In this document: piece after piece, positions 1-7,804 of the stretch
Position numbering within the stretch: the first letter of the stretch is position 1
Layout: every line of letters begins with the position of its first letter
NCBI RefSeq assembly: GCF_030848395.1
Contig: NZ_JAVDBT010000004.1
Location: 186,001-250,000 of the forward strand
Direction of reading: 5' to 3'
DNA: 64,000 nt
Source of the DNA: Pseudogemmobacter lacusdianii
Lineage (GTDB): Bacteria; Pseudomonadota; Alphaproteobacteria; Rhodobacterales; Rhodobacteraceae
Notes under the pieces: model-generated
The model's input: only the letters and a program-made list of their open reading frames with translations
Database searches by the model: none
What the model was told of the DNA's origin: nothing
Program-made: the position numbers and the translations under genes

Positions 1-770
1 ACTTCCGCGATGGGGTGCGGCTGGCTGGGGTCAACAGCATCAACTGGGCGCGGGTGTTGGCGCAGGTGGTCTATTACTTCACCTCCGCCGTCTCTTTGGG
101 CGCGCCGGATCGTGACGTAAGTTTCACCGTGCCAACCGGCAATTTCGGTGACATTTTCGCCGGTTACATCGCCAAGCAAATGGGCCTGCCGATTGCCGAG
201 CTGGTGATTGCCACCAACCAAAACGACATCCTCGACCGCACGCTGAAGGGTGGCGAGTATCGCACCAATGGCGTGAAGCCCTCGATCAGCCCCTCGATGG
301 ACATTCAAGTCAGCTCGAACTTCGAGCGGGCCTTGTTCGATGCGCTTGGCCGTGACGGTGCTGCGGTGCAGGGGCTGATGAACAGCCTGCAGCAAGGCGG
401 CGGCTTCGCGATCCCCGAATCCGCTTTGACGGCTTTGCGCGCCACCTTCGCCTCGGGCGCTTGCTCGGAAGAGGAAACCCGCGCCACCATCGCTAGCGCC
501 TTGGCCGCAACCGGCGAGCTTCTTTGCCCGCATTCCGCCGTGGCGGTGAAAGTGGCCGAAGAGAACCTTGGTGACACACCGATGATCACGCTTGCCACGG
601 CGCATCCGGCGAAATTCCCCGATGCGGTGGAAGCGGCTTCGGGCATCCGCCCCGGCCTGCCGAAGCGCATGGCCGATCTTTTCACCCGCGAAGAGCGCGT
701 CACCCGCGTCGCCAACGACCTTGGCGCGCTGAAGGCGCTGATCCACGAGCGGCTTGCCGCGCGGGGCTGA
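1..770 (+). CDS. thrC: threonine synthase, C-terminal part (cut by left edge)
   Basis: Threonine synthase converts O-phosphohomoserine to threonine with PLP, the last step of threonine synthesis in the cytoplasm. The frame is open from base 3 and ends at TGA 768-770. About 255 C-terminal residues are present. NSINWARVLAQ, VPTGNFGDIFAGY and NDILDRTLKGGEY are signature segments of this family; the glycine-rich TGNFGD loop contacts the PLP phosphate. The lysine that carries PLP lies in the missing N-terminal part. An M16 peptidase gene follows in the same direction, an order common in Rhodobacteraceae. The identification is secure. Confidence 0.96.
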   Translation, partial: FRDGVRLAGVNSINWARVLAQVVYYFTSAVSLGAPDRDVSFTVPTGNFGDIFAGYIAKQMGLPIAELVIATNQNDILDRTLKGGEYRTNGVKPSISPSMDIQVSSNFERALFDALGRDGAAVQGLMNSLQQGGGFAIPESALTALRATFASGACSEEETRATIASALAATGELLCPHSAVAVKVAEENLGDTPMITLATAHPAKFPDAVEAASGIRPGLPKRMADLFTREERVTRVANDLGALKALIHERLAARG

Positions 771-777
771 ACGATCA

Positions 778-806
778 GCGGGCAGGGGCCTTTCGCCTTT
801 GCCCGC
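778..806 (+). terminator. hairpin just after thrC
   Basis: GCGGGCA (778-784) pairs with TGCCCGC (800-806), with an inner GGC/GCC pairing. It sits 8 bases after the thrC stop. No T-run follows, so it is at best a weak terminator or an mRNA 3'-end stabiliser. Confidence 0.35.
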
Positions 807-909
807 AATCCCTTGCGACCGACCGGCTTTAACCCCGCGTCGACCCTTCCGCAAAACCTGTCCTCATTGTAAGAGGCTGGGGTAACGCAACTTCCGAACG
901 GATGATGAC

Positions 910-2169
910 TTGACGGTCAAACTGCACACTCTGCCCAATGGCTTGCGCATCGTAACCGAAGCGATGCCCGGTCTCAAATCCGCCTCGATCGGCCTTTGGG
1001 TCGGCGCGGGCGGCCGCCATGAGACAGCTCCCCAGAACGGCATTGCGCATTTCCTTGAGCATATGGCCTTCAAAGGCACCGCCAAGCGCTCGGCCTTGCA
1101 GATTGCCGAAGAGATTGAAGATGTGGGCGGCTATATCAACGCCTATACCTCGCGCGAGATGACGGCCTATTACGCCCGCTGCCTGACGGCGGATGTGCCG
1201 CGCGCGCTGGATGTGATCTGCGATATCGTGCTGAACCCGGTGTTCAATGCCGCCGATATCGAGACCGAGCGGCATGTGATCTTGCAAGAGATCGGCCAAG
1301 CGGCGGATACGCCGGACGATATCATCTTCGATTGGCTGCATGAGGTATCCTACCCCGATCAAGCCTTTGGCCGCACCATTCTCGGCCCGGAAGAGCGGGT
1401 CTCGAACTTCAATGCCGATGATCTGCGTGGCTTCACTGCGGCGCATTACGGCCCCGACCGGATGATCCTTTCCGCTGCGGGTGGGGTCGATCACGATGAG
1501 ATCGTGGCGCAAGCCGAGGCGATCTTTGGCGGGCTGAAAGCCGTGGGCGATCGCAGCGCCGATGCCGCCCGCTTCATCGGCGGCGAGCGGCGCGAGGTCA
1601 AAGACCTTGAGCAAGCGCATTTCGCCTTGTCCTTTGAATCTCCCGGCTATCGCAACGACGACATCTACACCGCGCAGATTTGGTCCACTGCGATGGGAGG
1701 CGGCATGTCGAGCCGTCTCTTCCAGAAGATCCGTGAAGAAAATGGCCTGTGCTACACGATCTATGCCCAAGCCGCCGCCTATGATGACACCGGCCAGATC
1801 ACCATCTACGCCGGCACCTCGGGCGAAGAGATCGATCAACTGACCCAGCTCACCGTTGCTGAGATCAAGCGCGCCGCGGATGATATGTCCGAGGCCGAGG
1901 TCAACCGCGCCAAGGCGCAGATGAAAGCCGGGCTCTTGATGGGCCTTGAAAGCCCGACCTCTCGGGCCGAGCGCAATGCTCGCCTGCTGGCCATCTGGGG
2001 CCGCATCCCCGATCTTGACGAAGCGGTGACCCGGATCGATGCCGTGACCACCGCAGGTATCCGCCAATATGGCGGCAGCCTGCTGACGCCCAAAGCTGCG
2101 CTGGCTCTTTATGGTCCGGTCAGCGCCGCGCCGGGTGTTGAGGAGATCCTGAAGGGGCTCTCGGCATAA
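910..2169 (+). CDS. M16 family zinc metallopeptidase (processing-peptidase type)
   Basis: A zinc endopeptidase of the pitrilysin/mitochondrial processing peptidase beta family, 419 residues, the usual size for the single-subunit bacterial form. The inverted zinc motif HFLEH is at residues 47-51, with the third ligand probably Glu127 in RHVILQEIGQ, 76 residues further on as is typical. The C-terminal M16 domain is complete. The start is TTG at 910 (MTVKLHTLPNGLRIVTE), since no in-frame ATG fits the family N terminus. The last base of the stop is the first base of the next ATG, so the acetyltransferase gene is probably co-translated. The physiological substrate is unknown. Confidence 0.93.
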   Translation: MTVKLHTLPNGLRIVTEAMPGLKSASIGLWVGAGGRHETAPQNGIAHFLEHMAFKGTAKRSALQIAEEIEDVGGYINAYTSREMTAYYARCLTADVPRALDVICDIVLNPVFNAADIETERHVILQEIGQAADTPDDIIFDWLHEVSYPDQAFGRTILGPEERVSNFNADDLRGFTAAHYGPDRMILSAAGGVDHDEIVAQAEAIFGGLKAVGDRSADAARFIGGERREVKDLEQAHFALSFESPGYRNDDIYTAQIWSTAMGGGMSSRLFQKIREENGLCYTIYAQAAAYDDTGQITIYAGTSGEEIDQLTQLTVAEIKRAADDMSEAEVNRAKAQMKAGLLMGLESPTSRAERNARLLAIWGRIPDLDEAVTRIDAVTTAGIRQYGGSLLTPKAALALYGPVSAAPGVEEILKGLSA

Positions 2170-2759
2170 TGTTGGGCCTGCGCCGTCGCGTCCGGATCGA
2201 AACCGAGCGGATGTCGCTGCGCCTGCCTGTGCATGGCGATTTTCCGGCGTGGGTCGATCTACGCCGCGACAGCATCGGCTTTTTGCAACCTTGGGAGCCG
2301 GTTTGGGGCGCGGATCATTTGTCACGCCGCTCGTTTACCAACCGCGTCTATTGGGCCAACCGGGCCGAGGCGCAGGGCACAGCGCTGCCTTTGATGATGT
2401 TCCAGCGTCAAACCGGCGCGCTTCTGGGCGCGATCACGCTTGATAATATCCGGCGCGGCCCGGCGCAGGCGGGGACGGTTGGCTATTGGATCGGCCAGCC
2501 CTATGCCCGCCAAGGCTACATGCGCGAAGCGATTTTGGCGCTGGTGCATCACGCTTTTACGGTGATGGACCTTAGCCGGATCGAGGCGGCTTGCCTGCCC
2601 GAGAATGCGGCCTCGCGCGGGGTATTGGAAAAATGCGGCTTCAAATATGAAGGCGTGGCGCAAAGCTATCTGCAGATCAACGGCCGCTGGCGCAATCACG
2701 TGCTTTACGCCAATCTGCGTGGCGACCGGCGCGGCCGCACCGATGTGGGCCAAGCCTAA
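2169..2759 (+). CDS. GNAT family N-acetyltransferase, RimJ/RimL type
   Basis: A 196-residue protein with a single GNAT domain that would transfer acetyl from acetyl-CoA to an amino group. It begins with the IETERMSLRLP segment typical of RimJ-type enzymes. The acetyl-CoA loop lies around QPYARQGYMREAI, and EAACLPENAASRGVLEKCGF is the usual C-terminal block. RimJ/RimL members acetylate the N termini of ribosomal proteins, but this subfamily is broad and the substrate is not fixed by sequence. It overlaps the stop of the M16 peptidase gene by one base, so the two form an operon. Confidence 0.9.
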   Translation: MLGLRRRVRIETERMSLRLPVHGDFPAWVDLRRDSIGFLQPWEPVWGADHLSRRSFTNRVYWANRAEAQGTALPLMMFQRQTGALLGAITLDNIRRGPAQAGTVGYWIGQPYARQGYMREAILALVHHAFTVMDLSRIEAACLPENAASRGVLEKCGFKYEGVAQSYLQINGRWRNHVLYANLRGDRRGRTDVGQA

Positions 2760-2843
2760 GGGCCTGACTTTGCACCGCTAAGCACCTCATGACGCTGGAC
2801 GCAGCGCCCTCTCAGGCGCTACTTATGGCTTAAGGAGGCACCC

Positions 2844-4259
2844 ATGTTGAACCCTTGCGACACGGCTTTTCTGGAAACCTTGGCCGCTTTGCTGCCGCCC
2901 GATACCCTGCGCCCGCCCGCGCCGCGCTATCTCGAAGAGCCGCGCGGCCTTTGGCAAGGGCAGGCGGGGGCCGTGGCGCTGCCGCGCTCGACCGAAGAGG
3001 TTGCGGTGATCGTACGCGCCGCTGCGCAGGCCCGTGTCGGGCTGGTGCCTTACGGCGGTGGCACGGCGCTGGTCGGTGGGCAAGTGATGCCCGATGGGCC
3101 TCTGCCGCTGATCCTGTCGCTCGAACGGATGAACCGGCTGCGCGAGGTCTCGGTCGAGGATGCGGTCTTGGTCGCCGAAGCCGGGGCGACGTTGCAATCA
3201 GTGCAAGAGGCGGCTGCAGCAGCGGGACGGATCTTCCCTTTGTCGCTGGCCTCGGAAGGCACCGCGACAATCGGCGGCAACCTTTCGACCAATGCCGGTG
3301 GCACCGCAGTGCTGCGCTACGGCAATGCGCGTGAGCTTTGCCTTGGGCTTGAGGCGGTGCTCGCCGATGGCACGATTTGGCATGGGCTAAAGCGGCTGCG
3401 CAAAGACAACACTGGCTATGATCTGCGCGGCCTGTTGATCGGGGCTGAGGGGACCTTGGGCGTGATCACCGCCGCCACTTTGCGGCTCTTCCCGCAACCT
3501 GCCCACCGCTTGGTGGCGCTTTTGGTGGTGCCCTCGCCCAAGGCAGCGCAAGAGCTGCTCGCTTTGGCCGAGGCGCGGCTCTCGGGGCTTGTCACGGCCT
3601 TTGAGCTGATCCGCGGCACCGGTCTTGATTTTCTGGCCGAGGTCGGACCTGAAGTCCGCATGCCCTTTGCCGAGCGGCCCGATTGGTCAGTGCTGGTGGA
3701 GCTGGGCCTGCCGCAAGCGATGGAGCCGGAACTGGCTTTGGCCTCGCTTTACGAAGAGGCCGCCGATGCTGGACTGGTCCTCGACGGCGTCATCGCCAAT
3801 TCGGAAACCCAAGCCCATGAGCTTTGGGCGCTGCGCGAGTCGATCCCCGAGGCGAACCGGCGCATCGGCGCGATCTCCAGCCACGATATTTCACTGCCTT
3901 TGTCTTCGATCCCGGCCTTCCTGACTGAGGTGGAAGCCGCCCTGACCGCGCAAGCTGCGGTGAGGATCAATGCTTTTGGCCATCTTGGCGATGGCAATCT
4001 GCATGTGAACATCTTCCCAAATCCCGGCCGCAGCCGCCAAGACTACGCCGCTCAACGCGGCGATTTGCAGCGGCTGATGCATGATCTGGTGGCTGCAATG
4101 GGCGGATCAATCTCCGCCGAACATGGCATCGGCCGTGGCAAAGTGGTTGAGCTTGAGCGTTACGGCGACCCGGCCCGGCTCGCCGCAATGCGGGCGATCA
4201 AGCAAGCGCTGGATCCACAAGGCATTATGAACCCCGGTGCTGTCCTGCGCCTGCCTTAA
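2844..4259 (+). CDS. FAD-binding oxidoreductase, glycolate oxidase GlcD / D-lactate dehydrogenase type
   Basis: A flavoenzyme of the vanillyl-alcohol-oxidase fold that oxidises a D-2-hydroxyacid (D-lactate, glycolate or D-2-hydroxyglutarate). It has 471 residues. The FAD_binding_4 domain shows VPYGGGTALVGGQ near residue 70 and EGTATIGGNLSTNAGG. The C-terminal FAD-oxidase domain shows FGHLGDGNLHVNIFP and AEHGIGRGK, the usual metal/substrate-binding segments. An AGGAGG-type ribosome site (aaggaggcaccc) precedes ATG 2844. No glcE or glcF lies beside it, so it is a stand-alone enzyme. The exact substrate is not determined. Confidence 0.9.
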   Translation: MLNPCDTAFLETLAALLPPDTLRPPAPRYLEEPRGLWQGQAGAVALPRSTEEVAVIVRAAAQARVGLVPYGGGTALVGGQVMPDGPLPLILSLERMNRLREVSVEDAVLVAEAGATLQSVQEAAAAAGRIFPLSLASEGTATIGGNLSTNAGGTAVLRYGNARELCLGLEAVLADGTIWHGLKRLRKDNTGYDLRGLLIGAEGTLGVITAATLRLFPQPAHRLVALLVVPSPKAAQELLALAEARLSGLVTAFELIRGTGLDFLAEVGPEVRMPFAERPDWSVLVELGLPQAMEPELALASLYEEAADAGLVLDGVIANSETQAHELWALRESIPEANRRIGAISSHDISLPLSSIPAFLTEVEAALTAQAAVRINAFGHLGDGNLHVNIFPNPGRSRQDYAAQRGDLQRLMHDLVAAMGGSISAEHGIGRGKVVELERYGDPARLAAMRAIKQALDPQGIMNPGAVLRLP

Positions 4260-4268
4260 GACAAAGGC

Positions 4269-4292
4269 GCGCCTAACGGCGCAAGCTTTTTT
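4269..4292 (+). terminator. short hairpin with T-run after the GlcD-like gene
   Basis: GCGCC (4269-4273) and GGCGC (4278-4282) can pair across TAAC and are followed by AAGC and six T. The stem is short, so this is a weak intrinsic terminator candidate. Confidence 0.35.
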
Positions 4293-4430
4293 CTCGCCTC
4301 TGCGCGGTGCCCGCGCAACCGGCTCGGCGCTGCCTCCGGCGGGGATATTTATGGACAAGAAATACCGGAAGCTTTCATTTTCTGTCTCTAAATATCCTCA
4401 GGGGGTCTGGGGGCAGAATGCCCCCAGCGT
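4293..4430. repeat. dispersed intergenic palindromic repeat, copy A
   Basis: The left arm GCCTCCGGCGGGGATATTT (4332-4350) is mirrored by AAATATCCTCAGGGGG (from about 4390), so GGATATTT pairs with AAATATCC. The region in between can fold only imperfectly in this copy. The right end carries a GGGGGCAGAATGCCCCC hairpin (about 4411-4427). The 50 bases before the left arm (ctcgcctctgcgc ... gcgcaaccggc) match copy B at 7645-7675. The copy sits between the convergent 3' ends of the GlcD-like gene and apt. Confidence 0.75.
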
Positions 4431-4448
4431 CTGACAAAGCCCCCGTGG

Positions 4449-4982
4449 TCAGAGCCCTTCGAAGGCGCAAAGCGCATGGACATCCATGCCCATTGCCTCA
4501 AGCCGTTTGCGCCCGCCGAGTTCGGGCAGGTCGACCACGAAGGCGCAGCCGACCACTTTGGCGCCCAGGCGTTCGATCAGGCGAATGCCGGCTTCAGCCG
4601 TGCCGCCGGTGGCCAAGAGGTCATCGACCAAAAGCACCTCTTCGCCGGGCTGGAAGGCATCGTCATGCACTTCGATCACCGCCTCGCCATATTCCAACTT
4701 ATAGGATTGGCTCAGGGTTTGGCCGGGCAATTTGCCCTTTTTGCGGATCGGCACGAAGCCGGTCGAGAGCTGATGCGCCACAGCACCGCCTAAGATGAAG
4801 CCCCGGGCTTCGAGACCGGCGACTTTGTCGATGCGCAGCCCCGCATAGGGGGCGAGCAATTGATCCACGCACATCCGAAACCCGCGCGGATCGGCAAAGA
4901 GCGTGGTCACATCGCGAAAAAGGATCCCCTCATGCGGGAAATCGACGATGGTGCGGATGTAGTCCTTGACGGTCTTTTGCAT
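4449..4982 (-). CDS. apt: adenine phosphoribosyltransferase
   Basis: A purine salvage enzyme that makes AMP and pyrophosphate from adenine and PRPP in the cytoplasm. It has 177 residues, standard for the family. The PRPP-binding motif [14 protein letters not shown] is at residues 116-129, and [10 protein letters not shown] is the conserved flexible-loop region near residue 57. The start is ATG at 4982 ([20 protein letters not shown]), which fits the family N terminus. It is convergent with the GlcD-like gene and monocistronic as far as can be seen. Confidence 0.97.
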   Translation of the reverse strand: MQKTVKDYIRTIVDFPHEGILFRDVTTLFADPRGFRMCVDQLLAPYAGLRIDKVAGLEARGFILGGAVAHQLSTGFVPIRKKGKLPGQTLSQSYKLEYGEAVIEVHDDAFQPGEEVLLVDDLLATGGTAEAGIRLIERLGAKVVGCAFVVDLPELGGRKRLEAMGMDVHALCAFEGL

Positions 4983-5150
4983 GGGGCCCTCGGAAATCTC
5001 TGCCGTCTCGATAGCATTTGGCAGCGGCTGCCGACAAGCTTTGCGGGGCAGGGGGCCCCAGTGCCGCAGAGTGTTGATTTGCGCCTTTGCTTCAGAGACT
5101 TGACCAAAACGTGTTTTGCCATGAGGGCCGTCATCTTTGAAAGAGAGCGG

Positions 5151-5465
5151 ATGATTTCGCGGATTTGCATCCTCATCGCCTTAGTTCTCAGTCTGGCATT
5201 GCCGGGTTTTGCGGCGATGCCTGGGCCTGGGGCGCTTTGCCCCTCGCAAGCGCCTGAGCTGACTTGTCCCTTGCCCGTTGCGATTGGGGTTTTGCCCGCG
5301 CGTCAGCTTCAAGAACCGCCGTGTTTTGGTAAAGCGGTTTTGGCAGAGGCCCTTTCGCTTATCCGCCCGTTAAAGCGCCTTGATCTGCGCTTCATTCCGC
5401 AAGACGATGCACCTTGGCGTGGCATCTCTCCGACGGGGCTTGAACGCCCGCCCCGCCAGCTCTGA
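5151..5465 (+). CDS. small secreted protein of unknown function
   Basis: 104 residues from ATG 5151, preceded by a purine-rich ribosome site (gaaagagagcgg). The first 20 residues, [21 protein letters not shown], are a clear Sec signal peptide. The mature part is about 80 residues with three Cys (ALCPSQ, LTCPLP, PPCFGK) and many prolines; I recognise no domain. It ends about 100 bases before a DoxX gene on the same strand. An upstream in-frame ATG at 5121 ([10 protein letters not shown]) is less likely because it would lengthen the n-region. Gene status is inferred from the signal peptide and ribosome site. Confidence 0.6.
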   Translation: MISRICILIALVLSLALPGFAAMPGPGALCPSQAPELTCPLPVAIGVLPARQLQEPPCFGKAVLAEALSLIRPLKRLDLRFIPQDDAPWRGISPTGLERPPRQL

Positions 5466-5573
5466 GCCTTGATCGGCCCGAGATTGGGCCAAGCCACCAA
5501 TTTTACGTTTTGCCTTGCCAAAGAAGCGTCGCGCCAGCGCCGCCCAAAGTGCAAGATTATGAAAGTATGTAAC

Positions 5574-6020
5574 ATGTCGAACAACCATACCCCGATTGCG
5601 GACCGTATCCCCGCCCTGCGCCCGATCTATGCGGGCCTGCATGACATTGCTGAGACCCTTATGCGCGTGGTCTGCGGTGGCATTTTGGCGGTCCACGGCT
5701 ATCCTAAGATCCTGAACCCCTTTGGCGCCACCGAGATGGTGGAAGGCTTGGGCTTCTATCCGGGCTCCTTCTGGTCACCTGCGCTGTCGATCACCGAATT
5801 TGTGGTCGGGATCATGTTGATGATCGGCCTTTTCACCCGCCCCGCAGCTGTCGCGGCCTCGGTGATTTTGGCGGTTACCGTCTATGCCCATTGGGTTGCC
5901 TTTGGTCAGGGTTACGCGGGGTCAGAGAAGTCGATCCTTTGGCTTGCGATGACGCTCTTCTTTGCGGTGCGCGGCTCTAACCGGCAGTCGGTGGACGCGG
6001 CTTTGGGCCGCCAGTTCTAA
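5574..6020 (+). CDS. DoxX family membrane protein
   Basis: A 148-residue inner-membrane protein with four predicted helices. The segments MRVVCGGILAVHGYPKI, GFYPGSFWSPALSITEF and GLFTRPAAVAASVILA match the DoxX family (subunit-like quinone-interacting membrane proteins). The exact role is not known for most bacterial DoxX proteins. ATG 5574 (MSNNHTPIADRIPAL) is chosen; ATG 5559 in the same frame is also possible, and neither has a strong Shine-Dalgarno site. A hairpin follows the stop. Confidence 0.85.
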   Translation: MSNNHTPIADRIPALRPIYAGLHDIAETLMRVVCGGILAVHGYPKILNPFGATEMVEGLGFYPGSFWSPALSITEFVVGIMLMIGLFTRPAAVAASVILAVTVYAHWVAFGQGYAGSEKSILWLAMTLFFAVRGSNRQSVDAALGRQF

Positions 6021-6044
6021 GGCCAAAGAACGCTAAGACCCAAG

Positions 6045-6071
6045 AACCGGCGCAATGCGTTTGCGCCGGTT
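6045..6071 (+). terminator. perfect 11-bp hairpin after the DoxX gene
   Basis: AACCGGCGCAA (6045-6055) and TTGCGCCGGTT (6061-6071) pair perfectly around a 5-base loop, 25 bases after the DoxX stop. The T-run is minimal, so termination is likely but not certain. Confidence 0.55.
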
Positions 6072-6278
6072 TACCTGTCGCCGAAGGGGCGGCATTAGCG
6101 CCAAGATTTCGCTGCGCCAGAGCTGGCCTTTGCGATGCTGGGGGCGGGTGTATGGCGCTCAACTGTTGGTCAGGCGCAGGGCTTTGCGTTGTTTGAACCT
6201 GAGCTATTCGCATGTTACGGGGCGCTAAGGCGCCAGCAGGGCGGCGAGAGATTCGGCTTTGGTTTCGGGGGCAGTGCT

Positions 6279-6767
6279 TTGGCCTATCGGTTGGAAGAAG
6301 AGACTGAGGCCGACTGGTGGGAGGTCGAGGCGCTTTATGATCTGTGCTTTGCGCCCGGCCGTACGGCCCTGTCGTCTTACCGGCTGCGCGAAGGTGTGCC
6401 GACCGTGGCACCGCTCTGCCTGACCTTACGGGATGATGAGGGCACGCTTGCCGCAGTGATCCGCTACTGGCCGGCGCAGATTGGCGAAGTGGATGTCCTT
6501 TTGCTGGGGCCGGTTGCCGTCCATCCAACCCGCCAAGGCGAGGGGCTGGGCGGGCTTTTGATCAACGAAAGCCTAGCCGAGGCGCGCCGCTTGGGCTGGG
6601 AGCGCGTGCTCTTGGTTGGCGATGCGCCTTATTATTCACGCTTCGGTTTTCGCAAGCTCGAGGCCGTTGAGATGCCGCCCCCCACCAATCCCGAGCGGGT
6701 CTTGGGCTTGGCACTGAAGACCGGGGCTTGGGACAATGTGACGGGAAAAGTGAGCCGCGCGACGTAA
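6279..6767 (+). CDS. GNAT family N-acetyltransferase (YhbS-like)
   Basis: A single-domain acetyltransferase. The core starts at LEEETEADWWEVEALYDLCFAPGR and continues with ALSSYRLREG, LGPVAVHPTRQGEGLGGLL (the acetyl-CoA pyrophosphate loop) and APYYSRFGFR, all typical of the YhbS group. The frame is open from ATG 6135, but the 48 codons between 6135 and 6279 use rare codons (AGA, AGG, CTA, GTA, TCA) unlike the rest and do not resemble the family. I therefore prefer TTG 6279, which has GGGGG a few bases upstream. The substrate is unknown. Confidence 0.8.
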   Translation: MAYRLEEETEADWWEVEALYDLCFAPGRTALSSYRLREGVPTVAPLCLTLRDDEGTLAAVIRYWPAQIGEVDVLLLGPVAVHPTRQGEGLGGLLINESLAEARRLGWERVLLVGDAPYYSRFGFRKLEAVEMPPPTNPERVLGLALKTGAWDNVTGKVSRAT

Positions 6768-6824
6768 GGTCCGCGCCCGCCGGGCGCCTTGCGAAGCAGT
6801 GTTGCGATCCCAATATGGCAAAGC

Positions 6825-7613
6825 ATGGCAGACAGATCTTTGCGACATTCCCGAACTCTCCCTACCGCTCCCGCCGCGGCACTTGATCCGCAAATCGCCG
6901 CTTTGGCGCGGCGCTACCGCTGTGCCGGTGGTCCGGTTGTGACCCTGATGACCAAACTCGGCAGCAGCTTCGAGCGGCAATTGTCGGCCTTGCCAAAGGG
7001 CCTGCGCGACCGGGTCGGGCGTTTGACCGAGACGGCACTCAGCGGTGCGTGGCTGGTTGCGGACCGGGGCGCGCGGGCGTTGCCGCAGCCGGGGCGGCGG
7101 GTCACGACTTTGGCGGTGCTCGCCTCGGGGGCGGCAGGAGGAGCAGGGGGCCTTGCGACCTCGCTGGCGGAGGTGCCGGTGACGGTCACGGTGATCTTGC
7201 ATGCGATCCGGGCCGAGGCGATCGCTGCAGGATTTGACCCGAATGCGCCCGAGATCCGTGCCGAATGTTTGCAGGTCTTTTCGGCCGGCAGCCCACTTTC
7301 GGGGGATGATGGCATTGACACCTCGTTCCTGTCGGCGCGGCTAAGCCTGACCGGACCGGCCGTGCAGCAGTTGATCCAGCAAGTTGCGCCGAAACTTGCG
7401 GCCGCGCTAAGCCAGAAGCTGGCCGCGCAAGCCGTGCCGGTTTTGGGGGCCGCAACGGGGGCTGCGCTGAATGCGGCCTATCTGGGCTATTACCGAGAGC
7501 TGGCGGCGGTCCGCTTTGCCTTGCTGCACCTGTCGCAAGACTATGGCACAGCCGAGGTGTTGGAGGCATTCCAGCGGGCTGCCAATCCGAAGGGCGCGCT
7601 CAAAACGTCGTAA
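6825..7613 (+). CDS. EcsC family protein
   Basis: 262 residues. The central part has a glycine/alanine-rich hydrophobic stretch (AVLASGAAGGAGGLATSLAEVP) and LPVTVTVILHAIRAEA-type segments, followed by APKLAAALSQKLAAQAVPVLGAATGAALNAAYLGYY. This is the pattern of EcsC-family proteins, named after a Bacillus ABC-transporter-associated protein; their biochemical role is unknown. ATG 6825 (MADRSLRHSRTLP) is preferred over TTG 6789, though neither has a strong ribosome site. It follows the acetyltransferase closely and may be cotranscribed. Confidence 0.82.
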   Translation: MADRSLRHSRTLPTAPAAALDPQIAALARRYRCAGGPVVTLMTKLGSSFERQLSALPKGLRDRVGRLTETALSGAWLVADRGARALPQPGRRVTTLAVLASGAAGGAGGLATSLAEVPVTVTVILHAIRAEAIAAGFDPNAPEIRAECLQVFSAGSPLSGDDGIDTSFLSARLSLTGPAVQQLIQQVAPKLAAALSQKLAAQAVPVLGAATGAALNAAYLGYYRELAAVRFALLHLSQDYGTAEVLEAFQRAANPKGALKTS

Positions 7614-7642
7614 GATTGAGCGGCTTGTCGCCGCAAGTTTGG

Positions 7643-7804
7643 TCTCTCGCCTCTGCGCCTTGCAGGCGCAACCGGCGAGTGCGGCCTCCGGCGGGGATAT
7701 TTAAGGTTCTGAAAGAGCAACATCTTCTCTCTTTCAGAACAAAATATCCTTAGGGGGCATAGGTTCGCAGAACCTGTGGCTTTGGGGGGCAGAATGCCCC
7801 TTTT
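7643..7804. repeat. dispersed intergenic palindromic repeat, copy B (best-folded)
   Basis: The left arm GCCTCCGGCGGGGATATTT (7684-7702) pairs through GGATATTT with AAATATCC (about 7742-7749). Inside is a perfect 12-bp stem, GTTCTGAAAGAG (7706-7717) with CTCTTTCAGAAC (7729-7740). To the right lie a small GGTTC/GAACC hairpin (7762-7774) and GGGGCA-GAA-TGCCCC (7786-7800) followed by TTTT, which would terminate transcription from the EcsC gene. The copy lies between the convergent 3' ends of the EcsC gene and ptsP. Confidence 0.85.

Noticed and set aside
829-2325. A 498-codon open frame on the minus strand opposite the M16 peptidase gene
   Set aside because: It is antisense to a well-supported gene; GC-rich genes with G/C third positions routinely leave such open frames.
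6135-6278. N-terminal extension of the second acetyltransferase from ATG 6135
   Set aside because: Rare codons and no family match before 6279; TTG 6279 fits the family better.
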